Shown here piece after piece: positions 37,392 through 39,451 of a stretch of 39,451 nucleotides of DNA (position 1 is its first letter; every line of letters begins with the position of its first letter). The translations under genes and the position numbers were made by a program. The notes beneath the pieces were generated by a model. The model made no database searches. It saw nothing but the letters and a program-made list of their open reading frames with translations, and was not told the DNA's origin. Source of the DNA: a bacterium (GTDB lineage Bacteria > Patescibacteriota > Minisyncoccia > Phycocordibacterales > Zambryskibacteraceae); the NCBI GenBank assembly GCA_023266935.1, contig JAHFOF010000001.1, forward strand, positions 64,369-103,819, written 5' to 3'.

Positions 37392-37586
37392 ATGCTTGAG
37401 AAGGAAACGCAATCGGGTGCGTCGTCTACCAATTCGTCTTCTCCCAACTCCTTGCCTAAGACTTGCGTCAGAATTGGGAAGAATGGGTCAAGAACACTCA
37501 TCGAGTTAGGAAGCAGCAAACCAGGCCAAAAGCTAGCAACTCCTGGTTGGGCATCAACAGATGGCAAGAATTTCTGGCGAACATAA
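37392..37586 (+). CDS. Small Ser/Thr-rich orphan protein
   Basis: A 64-residue protein rich in Ser, Thr, Gly and Lys: MLEKETQSGASSTNSSSPNS at the start, a KTCVRIGKNGSRTLIELGSS middle and a WASTDGKNFWRT end. I recognise no family. Coding status is supported by context: a -35/-10 pair upstream, a Shine-Dalgarno GAGGG 8 bases before the ATG and a strong terminator right after the stop, as in the other orphan cassettes. A longer frame overlapping it in another phase has no such signals. Confidence 0.6.
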   Translation: MLEKETQSGASSTNSSSPNSLPKTCVRIGKNGSRTLIELGSSKPGQKLATPGWASTDGKNFWRT

Positions 37587-37596
37587 CGCGCTACAC

Positions 37597-37617
37597 CCCG
37601 ACTTCGGTCGGGTTTTT
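37597..37617 (+). terminator. Intrinsic terminator of the small orphan gene
   Basis: CCCGAC-TTCG-GTCGGG followed by TTTTT: a UUCG tetraloop hairpin 10 bases after the stop codon. Confidence 0.92.
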
Positions 37618-37646
37618 ATTTATTCGGAGTTCAATTGAACGGTTTA

Positions 37647-37655
37647 TGATACGAT
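37647..37655 (+). promoter_or_regulatory. Extended -10 promoter, leaderless PAP2 gene
   Basis: TG-A-TACGAT is followed by exactly 6 bases and the ATG at 37662. Confidence 0.65.
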
Positions 37656-37661
37656 TAACTC

Positions 37662-38336
37662 ATGATTTCTTTCAGAAATTCTTCCAAGAACATCCTTTTT
37701 CTCTTGGTCTATATCATGTCTGGCCTCGCCCTGGCTACTATTATCGGAGGATTGGTCACAGGAACAGAGCTGACCCCATTCAATACCACGATCGAAGAGG
37801 TGATCGTTCATTTGCGTCAACCCGTTCTAACCACTTTTATGATTTGGGTGACGAATGTTGGATCACCAGCCCTTCTTCTTTTCTTTTCTCTTTTTTTGGC
37901 TATTGTTTTGTTAATTCACAGAGATACATATGATGCGTTGCTTTATGTTGTCTCGATTATTATTTCATTCATTGCTCTTTTGGTTTTGAAAGATTATTTT
38001 CACCTCGCTCGACCAGATGCTGCCTTAGTCGGAGTTTCTGGTTGGAGTTTCCCATCTGGTCATGCGACTGTGGCTACTGCATTTTTCTTTACCACAGCTT
38101 ATTCTTTCTTCGATTGGACAAAAAGTACTTTAAATAAAACCCTCTTGGTACTAGGTTGTGTGGTTGGGGGAGGGCTCATTTCTTTCTCGAGGATTTATTT
38201 AGGTGCTCACTGGTCACTTGATATCCTTGCAGGGATTGCTCTAGGATTTCTCTCCGTCAGCTTTGTAGCCCTTGTTTTCAATGTTTTTCTTGAGGAAAGA
38301 AGCTTTCTAAGGCGTAAGGGGGTTGCCCGAGTTTAG
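37662..38336 (+). CDS. PAP2-family membrane phosphatase
   Basis: A 224-residue protein with about six hydrophobic helices and all three PAP2 motifs: KDYFHLARP (Lys/Arg), WSFPSGHAT (His) and SRIYLGAHWSLDILAG (Arg/His/Asp). Such enzymes remove phosphate from undecaprenyl pyrophosphate or phosphatidyl phosphates, here probably recycling the lipid carrier for wall or glycan synthesis on the outer face of the membrane. The C-terminal tail is basic (RRKGVARV). Confidence 0.93.
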   Translation: MISFRNSSKNILFLLVYIMSGLALATIIGGLVTGTELTPFNTTIEEVIVHLRQPVLTTFMIWVTNVGSPALLLFFSLFLAIVLLIHRDTYDALLYVVSIIISFIALLVLKDYFHLARPDAALVGVSGWSFPSGHATVATAFFFTTAYSFFDWTKSTLNKTLLVLGCVVGGGLISFSRIYLGAHWSLDILAGIALGFLSVSFVALVFNVFLEERSFLRRKGVARV

Positions 38337-38364
38337 TGTGTTAGAATGGGTGAATTACTCAAAC

Positions 38365-38370
38365 TAGCAT
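38365..38370 (+). promoter_or_regulatory. -10 element, leaderless SIMPL gene
   Basis: TAGCAT is followed by exactly 6 bases and the ATG at 38377; the upstream TG of the extended form is absent. Confidence 0.55.
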
Positions 38371-38376
38371 AAATAT

Positions 38377-39156
38377 ATGGATTCTATAGAAACAAAAAAA
38401 CTTTTGAAATGGGCATCGTTTGCTTTTCTCATCCTCGGTATCTTTTTGATTGTGGAGACACTCAACGCGTTTAAAGATTGGAACAATGTAGATGTGGCTT
38501 TTAATTCTATCTCCATTACTGGTACTGGTGAATCGGTTTCTGTTCCTGATATTGCTGTTTTTTCTTTTAGCGTTAGTGCTGATGCTAAAAATGTTTCTGA
38601 TGCACAAGACAAGGTGACAAAAAATACGGACACTATCCTCGCTGGATTAAAAGATTTGGGTGTCGCAGAGAAAGATATAAAAACTACAGATTATTCTGTT
38701 TATCCAAAATATACTTATGCTCCAGCAGTTTGTGCGAATGGATACTGTCCTCCGGGGAGACAAATTCCAGACGGATACACTGTGAATCAATCTGTCTCGG
38801 TCAAAGTGAGAAAAACCGCAGATGCTGGTAGGGCCCTTGCGCTCGTAGGAGACAAAGGGGCAACGAATGTTAGTGGTTTAAGCTTCTCTACTGATGATAA
38901 GAACAAAAGTGAGAATGAAGCTAGGGCGAAAGCCATAGAAGATGCGAAGGGTAAAGCAGAAGCACTTGCTAAAAGTCTCGGTGTTCGGATTGTGCGAGTA
39001 GTTGGATATGCGGACAATTTCTCTAGCCCCGTGCCTATGTATGGAGAAGGTTTCGCTGGAGTAAGTATGATGAAAGCCGACGTTTCTACACCCACTATCC
39101 CAGTCGGAGAAAACAAAACCACAGCGAACGTGACCGTGACTTACGAGATTCGTTAG
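38377..39156 (+). CDS. SIMPL (DUF541) domain protein
   Basis: A 259-residue protein with one N-terminal membrane anchor (WASFAFLILGIFLIVETL) and an extracytoplasmic SIMPL domain. ISITGTGESVSVPDIAVFSFSV opens the domain. VTKNTDTILAGLKDLGVAEKDI and later ARAKAIEDAKGKAEALAKSLGV are the paired helices of the BON-like fold, and NVTVTYEIR ends it. A Cys-containing loop (VCANGYCPPG) is inserted before the second half. Related proteins form large surface assemblies; the function here is unknown. Confidence 0.93.
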   Translation: MDSIETKKLLKWASFAFLILGIFLIVETLNAFKDWNNVDVAFNSISITGTGESVSVPDIAVFSFSVSADAKNVSDAQDKVTKNTDTILAGLKDLGVAEKDIKTTDYSVYPKYTYAPAVCANGYCPPGRQIPDGYTVNQSVSVKVRKTADAGRALALVGDKGATNVSGLSFSTDDKNKSENEARAKAIEDAKGKAEALAKSLGVRIVRVVGYADNFSSPVPMYGEGFAGVSMMKADVSTPTIPVGENKTTANVTVTYEIR

Positions 39157-39214
39157 GAGGAAATCCCCTAAAAACGCCATAAAATAAGACTAAAATATGG
39201 CGCAAAGAAAGTCC

Positions 39215-39243
39215 TTGACAAACTCCTAATTTAGGTATATAAT
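39215..39243 (+). promoter_or_regulatory. Consensus sigma70 promoter of the GC-rich orphan at 39321
   Basis: TTGACA (39215-39220), 17 bases, TATAAT (39238-39243). The leader carries two short hairpins (CCTC/GAGG and CGGC/GCCG), the second directly before the Shine-Dalgarno AAGGAG. Confidence 0.85.
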
Positions 39244-39320
39244 TATAAATAGTTCTTTACAGTGCGACCCATAACCTCGGGCAGAGGTCAACTCTCGGCA
39301 ATCAGCCGAAGGAGAACACC

Positions 39321-39451
39321 ATGAAGTACGGCAACGCGACTCTCGGACAGGTGGAAGCGGTGTGGAACATCCTCGGTGGCGAAGAAGGTGTGGCCCGTGT
39401 CCTTTCAAGGAAGGTCGAGGTGATCCTCAAGCTCATCGTGGAATCCCTCAC
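39321..39451 (+). CDS. GC-rich orphan protein, 3' end outside the window
   Basis: The first 43 residues are visible, starting MKYGNATLGQVEAVWNILGG and continuing with EEGVARVLSRKVEV. AAGGAG lies 8 bases before the ATG. The pattern 'GQVEAVWN.LGGEEGV.R.L' is one I recall from many uncharacterised CPR proteins that carry the same type of GC-rich sequence. No function is known to me. It shares promoter strength, Shine-Dalgarno use and base composition with the orphans at 24489 and 31071. Confidence 0.75.
   Translation, partial: MKYGNATLGQVEAVWNILGGEEGVARVLSRKVEVILKLIVESL

Noticed and set aside
37463-37933. 156-codon frame overlapping the small orphan and the PAP2 start
   Set aside because: It passes through a UUCG-type terminator and the PAP2 promoter, and its sequence has an implausible Arg/His-rich composition.
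1-39451. CRISPR array, insertion sequence with transposase, integrase or prophage genes
   Set aside because: I looked for regularly spaced direct repeats and for transposase, integrase or phage structural motifs and saw none.

Overview
The window looks like a piece of a chromosome from an uncultured Patescibacteria/CPR bacterium, most likely of the Parcubacteria type. The evidence is a compact, A+T-leaning genome with tiny or overlapping intergenic gaps, short versions of conserved proteins, and the dnaA-dnaN / rpmH-rnpA-yidC origin neighbourhood. A VirB2-like pilin gene, several small uncharacterised membrane proteins and 'LPAGRQG'-type palindromic inserts inside coding genes point the same way. 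The species cannot be named from the sequence alone.

Layout. Bases 1-3107 carry an envelope/secretion block: an Ig-like repeat protein (cut by the window edge), a VirB2-like pilin with a C-terminal peptidase-M15-like part, and a membrane-anchored propeller-like protein. Bases 3094-7325 are the replication origin block: yidC, rnpA and rpmH leftward, dnaA and dnaN rightward, with DnaA boxes between dnaA and dnaN, then a small DciA-like protein. Bases 7326-16451 hold a class A penicillin-binding protein, tyrS, a small acidic protein, ruvC-yebC, a P-loop kinase, ruvB, a structured ncRNA candidate (6S-like), a PilB/GspE ATPase and an unknown single gene. Bases 16505-20862 hold tsaE, polA, a protein matching only the C-terminal part of DNA polymerase III delta, and guaC. 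Bases 20874-30973 mix small genes and tRNAs: NADAR, UbiA-like, GIY-YIG, DoxX, TrmH, mutM, a GC-rich orphan, a Mur ligase, ruvA, rpsT, a VKOR-like protein, a second GIY-YIG, ruvX, a tRNA-binding protein and an RluA pseudouridine synthase. Bases 31071-39451 hold a second GC-rich orphan, rplS, two tRNAs, small membrane and cupin genes, a glycosyltransferase/flavin oxidoreductase pair, PH-domain, PAP2 and SIMPL proteins, and the start of a third GC-rich orphan. In all there are eight tRNA genes.

Three higher-order patterns stand out. (1) Both GIY-YIG genes sit in the same unusual arrangement. A partial 5' copy of a tRNA (nt 1 to about 23) is interrupted in its D-loop by a 36-nt palindrome. The GIY-YIG gene follows, and then the intact tRNA (Lys in one case, Ser in the other). 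This looks like a small mobile module that targets the D-arm of tRNA genes and rebuilds the tRNA downstream; I know of no description of it. (2) Eleven genes have a -10 hexamer, usually with an upstream TG, exactly 6 nt before the ATG, so transcription should begin on the start codon itself (leaderless mRNA). Several divergent pairs share palindromic -10 elements. (3) Against that background, single-gene cassettes of orphan genes carry Shine-Dalgarno sequences, structured leaders, near-consensus -35/-10 promoters and/or their own hairpin terminators. Several are visibly GC-rich, which suggests a separate, possibly transferred gene class.
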